From NCBI GenBank assembly GCA_902796555.1, contig CADBPR010000101.1, positions 1 through 32,446 on the forward strand: DNA of 32,446 nucleotides, written 5' to 3'. A program made the position numbers and the translations under genes. This stretch comes from an uncultured Bacteroidia bacterium. GTDB taxonomy: Bacteria > Bacteroidota > Bacteroidia > Bacteroidales > UBA932. Below the pieces are notes generated by a model. The model was not told where the DNA came from. It was given only the letters and a program-made list of their open reading frames with translations, and searched no databases. Shown piece after piece: positions 1-7,144 of the stretch (its first letter is position 1; each line of letters opens with the position of its first letter).

Positions 1-106
1 GAAAAATACGCAGGTTAAAAATCGTAAGCAAGATTTATACGATTCTTATCTTTTCCGTCATGAATCGGAAAGAATTGCGAATTTGAGAGGCGGACCTGCA
101 ACACAT

Positions 107-155
107 AAAAAAGAGGTGACCTAAGTCAACTTGACTCTTTGGTCACCCCCTCTTT
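107..155 (-). terminator. Rho-independent terminator after the GH109/outer-membrane-protein operon
   Basis: Read on the minus strand, GGTGACC pairs with GGTCACC and the stem extends through AGAG/CTCT with a small bulge. A run of T residues follows. The loop holds a second short inverted repeat (AGTCAA/TTGACT). It lies just past the stop codon of the barrel gene at 178, so it most likely ends the minus-strand transcript that begins at the PfkB kinase gene. The bases to its left (1-106) contain no ORF or RNA gene that I can support. Confidence 0.75.
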
Positions 156-177
156 CTTTATCGTAACGGTTATTTCC

Positions 178-684
178 TTAGAAGCTGTAATACGCGCCGA
201 CAGTGAAATAGTTCCCGTTGACACCCAGTTCAAAGGTGCCGTCATAATAGCCGACCCTACCAAGATGGCCGACAAAAGACAGGTTCTCGGTCAGCGGAAT
301 GGCCAGGCCGGGCGCGATACCGATGCCCCATGTAAAGCCATTGTCCTTTGTATCCAAGATTAGGTCGTGCGAATGATTCAGCGAGAGTTGCACCTGGGCA
401 TCCGCAAACAGGGTAGCCGGTCCCAACTGAAGGAAAGCGTAGCGGAAATACGGCCTGATCTCGAAGCTGCCGCGGGTTTCGGTATCCTTCCAACTATCAA
501 AATCGTATCCGATGACCGTACCGACGGACATTTTTTCATTGAGGTTGTAACCGACCTCCGGAAGGATGGTCAGGTTCGTATAACCGGAATTGGCCATCAG
601 ACCGACCCGGCCTCCTACATAGAACTGTGCATGCGCCGTAAGTGCCAGCATAGCGGCAACGGCAACGAGAATTAATTTTTTCAT
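178..684 (-). CDS. Small outer-membrane beta-barrel protein
   Basis: This 168-residue protein has a Sec signal peptide (MKKLILVAVAAMLALTAHA, cleavage probably before QFYVGG). Alternating aromatic/hydrophobic strands follow, and it ends in ...GAYYSF. A terminal Phe is the usual BAM-recognition residue of outer-membrane barrels. Length and strand pattern fit an 8-stranded OmpA/OmpX-like barrel ('porin family' or 'outer membrane beta-barrel protein' in Bacteroidota). It begins 42 bases after the GH109 gene with no obvious promoter between them, so it is probably the last gene of that operon. It might help small glycans cross the outer membrane, since no SusC/SusD pair is present, but that is inference only. 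Confidence 0.8.
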   Translation of the reverse strand: MKKLILVAVAAMLALTAHAQFYVGGRVGLMANSGYTNLTILPEVGYNLNEKMSVGTVIGYDFDSWKDTETRGSFEIRPYFRYAFLQLGPATLFADAQVQLSLNHSHDLILDTKDNGFTWGIGIAPGLAIPLTENLSFVGHLGRVGYYDGTFELGVNGNYFTVGAYYSF

Positions 685-726
685 TTCTGTTTAAAAGTTT
701 AACAATTACTTAGTCATTCAAATAAT

Positions 727-2127
727 TTACTTAACCATTGCGAAATGCAGGCCGTCGAGACGGTTCCATTCGCCGCGGGTGAAGTCCGGCATGACCACCG
801 GCATGGAGCCGTGACGGATGGACACCTCGGTCAGTTCCACCAGGCTGCTCCACTCAGCCGCGTCATAGACGTCCTGGTCCAGGGGCAAACCGTTGTGCAG
901 GCAGTAAATGAGCCGGTAGTCCATGATGAAGTCCATGCCGCCGTGGCCGCCCACTTCGCGGGCCTTCTCGGCCAGGCCGCCCTCACGGGTAATCGGGTGC
1001 TGGTAGGCAGCCATGATGGCATCCCGCTCCTCGGGACTCATGAACTGCTCGGCATCCAGGTCTTCGATATCCACATCCTTCAGGTCGGCACCGCCCAGGG
1101 CCAGGCCCTCGCTGGGATACTTGTCGGCATACCCCTTGGTGCCGGCCACCTGATACATACGGCTATACGGCTGCGGGGTGACGGTATTGTGCTCCACCAG
1201 GATGGTCTTTCCCTTGCGGGTACGGATCAGGGTGCTGGTATTGTCGCCGTTGGCATATTGGTAAGCGCCCTCGCCATAGCGGGAATCCGCCGTCTCCTGT
1301 CCCTTGAAAGCACCGGTATCCATCGACACCAGCAGGTCCATCTTGTCGCCGCGGTGGATGTTCAGGTCCTGGCAGACCGGACCGATGCCGTGGGTGGGAT
1401 AGACGTCACCGTGGTGGACCCTGTTGTACTTCATGCGCCAGTCGCCCTGGTAACGGTCCCAGTAGGGCTCCAGGTTGTGGCAATAGGAACCCTCCACATG
1501 CACGACCTCACCGAAAAGACCCTCCTGAATCATGTTCAGGCAGGTCAGCTCGAAGAAATCGTAGCAGCAGTTCTCCAGCATCATGCAATGCCTGCGGGTA
1601 CGTTCGGAGGTATTCACCAACGCCCAGCACTCCTCGATGCTGGTGGCGGCAGGCACCTCGATGGCGACATGCTTGCCATGCTCCATCGCATAGACGGCAA
1701 TGGGGGTATGCAGCTGCCAGGGAACGGCCAGATAGACCAGGTCGATGTCATCCCGGGCGCAGAGTTCCTTGTAGCCCTCCTCGCCGGAATATTCCGCGGC
1801 ACGGGGAATGCCGTGCTCGTCCAGAATCTGCTGCGCCGCCTCCACCCGGTCCGGGAAGAGGTCACAGAGAGCGGTAATGGTGGCATCCTCCAGGTAGCAG
1901 AAGCGCTCCACGGCTCCGGGCCCGCGCATACCCAGGCCGACGAAACCTACGCGCACGTTTTCAATGGGGTCGCAGGCGAAACCCAGCATGGACTGCTGGT
2001 CCGCCGGACGCGGAGGCGTATTGTAAACGATTCGGTTGTCCTTGATGGTATAGCCATATTCAGACGTTTTCTGGCCACAAGAAAAGGCCAGCAGAGCGGC
2101 CACAGCCGCAAAAAGGAGCTTTTTCAT
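727..2127 (-). CDS. Gfo/Idh/MocA-fold GH109-like glycosidase (alpha-N-acetylgalactosaminidase), lipoprotein
   Basis: This 466-residue protein has a lipoprotein signal (Cys17 in ...LLAFSCGQ) and an N-terminal Rossmann fold with GFVGLGMRG at about 61-69. Further motifs are GKHVAIEVP (~151-159), an ENCCY segment (~185) and YPTHGIGP (~243), spaced as in family GH109. GH109 enzymes use a tightly held NAD+ to cleave alpha-linked GalNAc by an oxidation-elimination-addition-reduction route. The best reading is an alpha-N-acetylgalactosaminidase-like enzyme anchored in the envelope. A plain dehydrogenase is less likely because of the lipobox, the GH109-type motifs and a GH36-like neighbour 5 bases upstream. 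Exact substrate is not provable here. The Sec/SPII signal lacks a twin-arginine motif, although the enzyme should need a dinucleotide cofactor. Confidence 0.85.
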   Translation of the reverse strand: MKKLLFAAVAALLAFSCGQKTSEYGYTIKDNRIVYNTPPRPADQQSMLGFACDPIENVRVGFVGLGMRGPGAVERFCYLEDATITALCDLFPDRVEAAQQILDEHGIPRAAEYSGEEGYKELCARDDIDLVYLAVPWQLHTPIAVYAMEHGKHVAIEVPAATSIEECWALVNTSERTRRHCMMLENCCYDFFELTCLNMIQEGLFGEVVHVEGSYCHNLEPYWDRYQGDWRMKYNRVHHGDVYPTHGIGPVCQDLNIHRGDKMDLLVSMDTGAFKGQETADSRYGEGAYQYANGDNTSTLIRTRKGKTILVEHNTVTPQPYSRMYQVAGTKGYADKYPSEGLALGGADLKDVDIEDLDAEQFMSPEERDAIMAAYQHPITREGGLAEKAREVGGHGGMDFIMDYRLIYCLHNGLPLDQDVYDAAEWSSLVELTEVSIRHGSMPVVMPDFTRGEWNRLDGLHFAMVK

Positions 2128-2132
2128 GATGT

Positions 2133-3944
2133 TTATTTAACTTCTATCAGATAATTCCCTTCAAAAACCGGGCTAATAACCGGATGGGCGCCGTCCAGCG
2201 TATACGTGCGGGGCGGGTCGGCCGTATATTCCGTTACAGTATAGGTGCGGTTCTCCAGTCCGCGCAGGGTAATGGGCTGTCCGTCCCACTGCGGGGCATA
2301 GAATGCGTAATACATCGCGCCATCTTTCTGAATCACATGGGCTTCCGGTTTGTCGAAGCCATAGTCATACAGGTTGAGATAGACGCCTTTGGAGAGCATT
2401 TTGTCGGTATAGATGGGCACCCATTTGCGCAGCAGGGCCTCCTTTTCGGGCGTCAGCAGACTGCCGCCGTTCTGGGTGGCGTCCGGGTTCGGTTCAGGCC
2501 AGGTGAACTTGGTGCCGATAATGCCGCCAACGCCGATTTGGGACGGGAAATCCAGCCCGCCGTCGGTCAGTTCCACATGGTCGGCATAATAGGCCAGGTC
2601 CGGGCAGAGGGCCGCATAGGCCTTCCGTTTCATGCGCACCTGGGCGCTGGAAGTCGGGTCGGAAGCCACGGCCTGGTTCATATACGGCAGATAGAAAAAG
2701 TTCACGGCACAGCCGCAGGGGCAGATCTGCACCACAGCGCCGGGCTTGTCCGCCTGGGCCCGGTCATACAAGGACCGGAAGAATTCCGGATGGCGCTCAC
2801 AGGCCTCCTCGGGACGGGACAGTCCGCTGGCAGGGTTGTAATCCGGGGCCGACAGGTTCAGGTGCTGGCCGTCCAGCTTGAAGCCGTCGAAATTCCAGTC
2901 TTTCAGAAACAGGTCCACCAGCTCCGCCGTATAGGCATGGGTATGGGGGTTGACCGGCGAAAGGTACCAGCTGTCCCACCAGCTGATATCCTCATGGCTG
3001 CCGTCCTGCTGGACAAGCAGCAGTTCCGGATGCTCCCGGGCCAGCTCGCTTTCGGGGTCGGCCGCCATCGGGGCCCACCACAACTTGGCCTTCAGGCCGG
3101 CCGCATGAATCGCGTCGGTCATGCGCCGCATCCCGTCCGGTCCGATGCGGTCGTTGGCCTGCCAGTCGCCTTCGCAGCGCTGATAGCCGTCGTCCACATC
3201 CACCCACTTGAAGCCCAGTTCCACCACCTTGGGCAGGGTGCCGATGACCTCGTCCACGGTGAAGGTCCGCTCATAGCCCCAGGCGCACCAGACCGGCTCG
3301 AACGCATCGTCGGGCGACACCGGCGGAGTAAAGCCATAGGCTGTTTCCATATATTGCGCAAAGGTGCGCAGGGGCTGGAAGAAATCCCCTTCTCCGGTCA
3401 GAGTAAACTGCTTCACGGCGCAGAGCGTGTCGCCGGGCTGCAGTTCCACGGGCGTATCGAAATCCTGGCGGATACAGGCCCAGGTGCGATTCCCTTTGCG
3501 CTGCACCGGCATCGACACCAGGCGCAGGGCGGGCTCGGCCACACCGACGCTCCGGTTGTCGGTCCGGGTCCACAGGGTGACCATCGGGATACCGCCACCG
3601 TAGTCGGACCCGTTCATTCCCAGGTAGTTGCGCTGATAAAAGCCATCCGGAACCGGCAGCACCCAGTCCTGGCGGTCGGCCGTAGAGGTAGGTTGGAAAG
3701 ACCAGACCTCCGTGCCGGAGATTTCGGTACGGGACGTCTCCATCGCATCGACGCGCAGGGGGGCCGACCCGGTATTGACGAAGGCCACGGTCCGCAGGGT
3801 CATGCCCGCAGTTGCCGGTTCTTCGCGGACGGTCACGGTAACGCCCGAAACCGCCTTTCCTTCAAACAAGAGACGGTCCGCGGCCGGACGGGAACAGGCG
3901 GCCAGGGACAGGGCCAGAAGGGTAAACAGGATTTTTTTCATCAT
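2133..3944 (-). CDS. GH36-like alpha-galactosidase (melibiase fold), lipoprotein
   Basis: This 603-residue protein begins with a lipoprotein signal (LAAC, Cys17). A beta-rich N-terminal domain covers ~20-200 and a (beta/alpha)8 domain ~215-500. The latter has WVDVDDGYQ (~247-255), KAKLWWAP (~286-293), DGFKLDGQ (~353-360) and a downstream ASDP motif (~427-430). By analogy with clan GH-D, Asp358 is the predicted nucleophile and Asp429 the predicted acid/base. The C-terminal ~90 residues form a beta domain. It should remove alpha-linked galactose, or perhaps alpha-GalNAc, from glycans in the periplasm or at the surface. It sits between the PfkB kinase (3 bases away) and the GH109 gene (5 bases away), consistent with translational coupling. 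The choice between Gal and GalNAc cannot be made from sequence alone. Confidence 0.88.
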   Translation of the reverse strand: MMKKILFTLLALSLAACSRPAADRLLFEGKAVSGVTVTVREEPATAGMTLRTVAFVNTGSAPLRVDAMETSRTEISGTEVWSFQPTSTADRQDWVLPVPDGFYQRNYLGMNGSDYGGGIPMVTLWTRTDNRSVGVAEPALRLVSMPVQRKGNRTWACIRQDFDTPVELQPGDTLCAVKQFTLTGEGDFFQPLRTFAQYMETAYGFTPPVSPDDAFEPVWCAWGYERTFTVDEVIGTLPKVVELGFKWVDVDDGYQRCEGDWQANDRIGPDGMRRMTDAIHAAGLKAKLWWAPMAADPESELAREHPELLLVQQDGSHEDISWWDSWYLSPVNPHTHAYTAELVDLFLKDWNFDGFKLDGQHLNLSAPDYNPASGLSRPEEACERHPEFFRSLYDRAQADKPGAVVQICPCGCAVNFFYLPYMNQAVASDPTSSAQVRMKRKAYAALCPDLAYYADHVELTDGGLDFPSQIGVGGIIGTKFTWPEPNPDATQNGGSLLTPEKEALLRKWVPIYTDKMLSKGVYLNLYDYGFDKPEAHVIQKDGAMYYAFYAPQWDGQPITLRGLENRTYTVTEYTADPPRTYTLDGAHPVISPVFEGNYLIEVK

Positions 3945-3947
3945 TCA

Positions 3948-4901
3948 CTATAATTGAATGGCCCGGCCGAAACGGTCCCGGCACAGGTTCCGCACATGTT
4001 CCAGGGAGGTGAAGGCGCCCGTTCCACCCGCAGCCGTCGTATTGACGGCGCCGGTAAGGTTGCCGGTCTCCTGACAGGCTTCCAACGGCAGGCCTTTGAC
4101 AAAGGCGCTGATAAAGCCGGCGTTGCAGCTGTCCCCCGCCCCGATGGCGTCCACAACCGCCCGGTTCAGGAAGGCCGGCAGTTCGGTCCGGCTGCCGTCG
4201 CGGCGCACCAGCAGGGAGCCCCGGGACCCGCATTTGACCAGCATGGCCCGGCCCAGCAACGGCGTTACCTCGGCGATGGCCGCTTCCAGGGAGCTTTTCC
4301 CGGTCAGGGCCTGCAGTTCTTTTTCATTGGGCAGGAACAGGGTCACTTTCGGCAGGACGCTGCGGTAGTCCAGCTGCCAGGTCTCCGCCGGGTCCCACTG
4401 CGTATCCAGCGAGACGGTAACACCCCGCGCGGCAGCGGCGTCCAGCACCCGGTCGATATCCTGCAGCAGACGGGGCTGCAGGAAAAGGGAGGACAGGTGG
4501 ATGTGGCCCGCCAGTTCGAAGACGGCTGGGTCGATGTCGTCGAAACCCATCACGTCCATGGCGCCGGGATAGGTCAGGTTGGCCCGGTCTTCCCCGTAAT
4601 TCATGCAAATGGTGGCGCCTGTGGGCGTGTCGCCTTCAATCAGAAAACGGGTGTCCACCCCCTTGGCTTCCAAGGAAGAACGCACGAGGCTTCCGAAACT
4701 GTCCCGCCCGACCATGCCGACGAAACAGACCCGGCTGCCGAGGGCGGCCGCGTTGGCGGCAAAAATGGCGGTAGAACTGCCCAGGGTCACGGTCATGTCA
4801 CGGGCAAATTTCTCCTTGCCGATTTCCGGTTCGGATTCAATCCCGTTCAGGATGATGTCTACATTCAGTTCGCCGATGGCGGCAATGTCGTAACGTTTCA
4901 T
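3948..4901 (-). CDS. PfkB/ribokinase-family carbohydrate kinase
   Basis: This 317-residue cytosolic kinase starts with the family's N-terminal motif (AAIGELNVDIIL, with a Gly-rich stretch at ~41-50). The C-terminal PfkB signature DAIGAGDSCNAGF (~251-263) is present, and Asp257 is the catalytic base. It is the first gene of the minus-strand half of the GalNAc locus and is divergent from the AgaR-like repressor. In galactosamine catabolism the expected PfkB role is tagatose-6-phosphate to tagatose-1,6-bisphosphate. Kinase activity on free GalNAc or another sugar is also possible, because the family is promiscuous and no hexosamine kinase is seen nearby. I found no clean Bacteroidota promoter in front of it. 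TACTTTTTG near 4964-4972 on the complement is a weak candidate. Confidence 0.85.
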   Translation of the reverse strand: MKRYDIAAIGELNVDIILNGIESEPEIGKEKFARDMTVTLGSSTAIFAANAAALGSRVCFVGMVGRDSFGSLVRSSLEAKGVDTRFLIEGDTPTGATICMNYGEDRANLTYPGAMDVMGFDDIDPAVFELAGHIHLSSLFLQPRLLQDIDRVLDAAAARGVTVSLDTQWDPAETWQLDYRSVLPKVTLFLPNEKELQALTGKSSLEAAIAEVTPLLGRAMLVKCGSRGSLLVRRDGSRTELPAFLNRAVVDAIGAGDSCNAGFISAFVKGLPLEACQETGNLTGAVNTTAAGGTGAFTSLEHVRNLCRDRFGRAIQL

Positions 4902-4984
4902 GCTCCAGGGTTTTATTTATTGCGAATTTCAGAATAATCTGCCAAAAAGTAAGGGAACGGAAGCGTTTTTGTTTCAAAAAAATA

Positions 4985-5002
4985 TTTCGTTTTGTTTCAT
5001 TT
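4985..5002 (+). promoter_or_regulatory. Candidate AgaR operator overlapping the agaR promoter
   Basis: The 18 bases TTTCGTTTTGTTTCATTT match every position of TTTCRTTTYRTTTYNYTT, the core of the E. coli AgaR operator consensus as I remember it (not checked here). A shorter related copy, CGTTTTTGTTTCA at 4964-4976, lies 24 bases upstream. The site covers the TTTG -33 element of the regulator's own promoter, as expected for autorepression. It also lies in the shared 146-base region between the divergent kinase and regulator genes, so it could control both. Confidence 0.6.
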
Positions 5003-5022
5003 CAAAATATTACCTATCTTTG
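4991..5022 (+). promoter_or_regulatory. Bacteroidota-type promoter of the agaR-like gene
   Basis: TTTG (4991-4994), a 20-base spacer and TATCTTTG (5015-5022) form a complete primary-sigma promoter of this phylum. Transcription should start around 5026-5030. This decides the start codon: ATG 5048 leaves a normal short leader, whereas an in-frame TTG at 5033 would sit almost on the transcript end. Confidence 0.8.
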
Positions 5023-5047
5023 CAGCATAGTTTTGAAACCTTACGTT

Positions 5048-5839
5048 ATGGACATCTTTGATTCCGCCCAGGGACGCCGCTCTGCCATCCTGCAGAAAGT
5101 GGCGGACAATTCCAGCGTCAACGTTACTGAACTCAGCCGTGAATTCGGCGTATCGGAGGTGACCATCCGCAAAGACCTCCGCATCCTGAAGGACCGGAAA
5201 CTGCTGGTCCGGGTCCACGGCGGTGCCATCAAACGGGTGCGCGAAAACGAAACGGAAACGGAAGAGCGGAATTTCAGTTTCAAACGCCTAATCAATGTCA
5301 AGGAGAAAGAAGCGATTGGCCGGGCCGCTGCCGCCCATATCAAAAACGGGGACACGATTCTGATTGACTCTGGCACGACCGCCCTGGAAGTGACCCGGAA
5401 CCTGGACCGTTTCCACGACCTGACGATTATCACAAACTCGGTGAACGCTATGACGGAAGCCCTGAAATACAAGCGTTTCCGGGTCATTCTGCTGGGCGGA
5501 ACCGTCCGCGAAGCCAGCAATTCCATCGTGGGCCCGCTGACCGAATCCAACCTCAAGCTGTTCTACTGCGACAAGCTGTTCCTGGGCGTGGACAGCTTCA
5601 GCGTGGAGGCAGGCCTGTCCACCCCCAGCATGGAGGAGGCCAGCACCAACCAGGTCATGATTTCCCGTGCCAGGGAGGTCATCGCCGTCTTCGATTCCAC
5701 CAAGGTGAACAAGCGGGCCCTGTCCTTTATCGCCATGCCGGACAAGATTCATACGGTCATCACCGACAGCCATCTGCCCGCGAATGTCCGCAACCAGTTG
5801 AAGGCCTTGAAAATAAACGTGGAAACGGTTTCGGTCTAA
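5048..5839 (+). CDS. agaR: DeoR/GlpR-family transcriptional regulator, AgaR-like
   Basis: This 263-residue regulator has an N-terminal DeoR-type winged helix (NVTELSREFGVSEVTIRKDLRIL). A C-terminal DeoR sensor domain follows, with the phosphosugar-binding signature LIDSGTTALEVTRNL and the late segment LFLGVDSFSVEAGLSTPS. Full length is typical for the family. It sits between two divergent sugar-catabolic operons, one of them beginning with agaS, so it is most simply the repressor of galactosamine/GalNAc use, released by a phosphorylated intermediate. AgaR-like sites lie in its own promoter and dyad sequences lie before agaS. A hairpin terminator follows it, so it is probably monocistronic. 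Family assignment is firm; the effector is inferred from context. Confidence 0.88.
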   Translation: MDIFDSAQGRRSAILQKVADNSSVNVTELSREFGVSEVTIRKDLRILKDRKLLVRVHGGAIKRVRENETETEERNFSFKRLINVKEKEAIGRAAAAHIKNGDTILIDSGTTALEVTRNLDRFHDLTIITNSVNAMTEALKYKRFRVILLGGTVREASNSIVGPLTESNLKLFYCDKLFLGVDSFSVEAGLSTPSMEEASTNQVMISRAREVIAVFDSTKVNKRALSFIAMPDKIHTVITDSHLPANVRNQLKALKINVETVSV

Positions 5840-5857
5840 GACAGACCCGCCCCTGAA

Positions 5858-5883
5858 TCGAAACGTCCTGAAACGTTTTTCGA
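5858..5883. repeat. Imperfect inverted repeat downstream of the regulator
   Basis: The outer arms TCGAAACGT and ACGTTTTTCGA face each other in a 26-base segment just after the agaR stop codon. It shares ACGTTTTT with the dyad before agaS (5963-5983) and with the upstream AgaR-like copy (4963-4970). It may be an auxiliary operator. I see no promoter here that it would control directly, so this stays tentative. Confidence 0.4.
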
Positions 5884-5918
5884 TTTTTCATAAATAAATA
5901 TTACACAATCAGTTACAG

Positions 5919-5957
5919 AAACACCGGCCCAAAACCGGTGTTTCGTTTCTGATTTTT
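5919..5957 (+). terminator. Rho-independent terminator of agaR
   Basis: AAACACCGG (5919-5927) pairs perfectly with CCGGTGTTT (5935-5943) across a 7-base loop. A T-rich tract (5946-5959) follows. It separates the agaR transcript from the agaS operon. Confidence 0.75.
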
Positions 5958-5962
5958 TTCTC

Positions 5963-6000
5963 ATTTCGGAACGTTTTTGAAATCATTTTGTATAATTTTG
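5963..6000 (+). promoter_or_regulatory. agaS operon promoter with overlapping dyad operator
   Basis: TAATTTTG at 5993-6000 fits the TAnnTTTG -7 element and lies 19 bases before the agaS start. Upstream, ATTTC (5963-5967) and GAAAT (5979-5983) form a dyad around AACGTT. It sits where a -33 element would be, and no clear TTTG with 19-21 spacing is visible. The dyad is a natural place for the AgaR-like repressor to bind. Confidence 0.55.
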
Positions 6001-6019
6001 CAGCGTTAAGAATTGTGTT

Positions 6020-7144
6020 ATGTCCCTTCACTCAGATTACCATACATACCGCGAAATCCGTCAGCAGCCGCGTGTCTGGCGCGAAGCGTATGATTTGATT
6101 TGCGCGCGTAAAGAAGAAATCCTGGCCTTCACGGACAAATATCTGTCGGAAGGCTACAGCGTCATCCTGACCGGCGCCGGCACTTCCGCCTATATCGGAG
6201 ACGCCCTGGAGACGGCCTTGCATTTCACCCGCTTCCGCGGGGCCCGGGCCATTGCGACCACGGACATCCTCACCAACCCCTATCTGTATTTCGATACGTC
6301 CAGCAAGGTGCTGCTGGTGTCCTTTGCCCGGTCCGGCAACAGCCCCGAAAGCGTGGGCGCCGTCCGGTGCGTGGAGCAGACGGCCGGCCAGGTGGCCCAT
6401 ATCATCATCACCTGCAACGCCGAAGGGCGGCTGGCCCAGAAACAGGGTGACAACGTCCTGTGCCTCCTGTTGCCGCCGGCCACCAACGACCAGTCTCTGG
6501 CCATGACCAGCAGCTACTCGACCATGTTCCTGTGCTGCTCGCTGATTGCCAACATCGACCACGTCGACCAGGACGCCCCGCTGGTGGAAGAAGTCGCAGC
6601 CTGCACGGAGCAGGTACTGGACCGCTATGAGCAGGAGCTTTGCGAACTGGCCCGGCGGGATTTCCAGCGTGCCATTTTCCTGGGTTCCGGCCCGCTGAAA
6701 GGCGTGGCGGAAGAGTGCCGGCTGAAGCTGCAGGAGCTGACCGACGGGGCGGTGATGTGCGCCTATGACTCCTTCCTGGGATTCCGCCACGGGCCCAAGG
6801 CCGTGGTCAACAAGGACTCCCTGCTGGTCTACCTGCTTTCCCCCAGCGCGAACGTGCGCCGTTACGAGCTGGACCTGATGCGCCAGATACAGGCCGGCAA
6901 CACGGTGAAGGGCATCCTGGCCGTCTGCACGTCCAATCCGGGGCTGGCGCCGTCGGAATATGACCTGTGCATCGAAACGGGAATGACCCCTTCGATGCCG
7001 CCCTACTACGGCTGCATCACCTTCGTGGTGGCCGGCCAGCTGCTGGGTTATTTCAAATCGATTCATTGCGGGCTGAGTCCCGACAGTCCTTCCATTTCCG
7101 GCAACATCTCCCGGGTGGTGGAAGGCGTAACTTTATATGATTAA
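6020..7144 (+). CDS. agaS: AgaS-family SIS-domain D-galactosamine-6-phosphate deaminase/isomerase
   Basis: This 374-residue cytosolic enzyme has two SIS domains. The first carries TGAGTSAYIG (~51-60) and SFARSGNSPES (~101-111). These are the phosphosugar-binding loops seen in AgaS, as is the LLPPATNDQSLAMTSS segment (~155-170). The second carries FLGSGPLKG and the FRHGPKAVV loop. AgaS converts galactosamine-6-phosphate to tagatose-6-phosphate plus ammonia. It is the first gene of the right-hand operon and overlaps the next gene by 8 bases, so the two are probably translationally coupled. Length and motifs are normal. No GalNAc-6-P deacetylase (AgaA/NagA type) lies in the window to supply its substrate. 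Confidence 0.9.
   Translation: MSLHSDYHTYREIRQQPRVWREAYDLICARKEEILAFTDKYLSEGYSVILTGAGTSAYIGDALETALHFTRFRGARAIATTDILTNPYLYFDTSSKVLLVSFARSGNSPESVGAVRCVEQTAGQVAHIIITCNAEGRLAQKQGDNVLCLLLPPATNDQSLAMTSSYSTMFLCCSLIANIDHVDQDAPLVEEVAACTEQVLDRYEQELCELARRDFQRAIFLGSGPLKGVAEECRLKLQELTDGAVMCAYDSFLGFRHGPKAVVNKDSLLVYLLSPSANVRRYELDLMRQIQAGNTVKGILAVCTSNPGLAPSEYDLCIETGMTPSMPPYYGCITFVVAGQLLGYFKSIHCGLSPDSPSISGNISRVVEGVTLYD

Noticed and set aside
745-2154. Long plus-strand frame opposite the GH109 gene (469 codons)
   Set aside because: The minus-strand protein has a lipobox, a Rossmann motif and GH109 signatures. The plus frame is His/Gly/Gln-rich shadow with no domain.
5033-5047. TTG start giving five extra residues for the AgaR-like regulator
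   Set aside because: It is only about 10 bases after the -7 element and would sit at the transcript end. ATG 5048 fits the family N-terminus.
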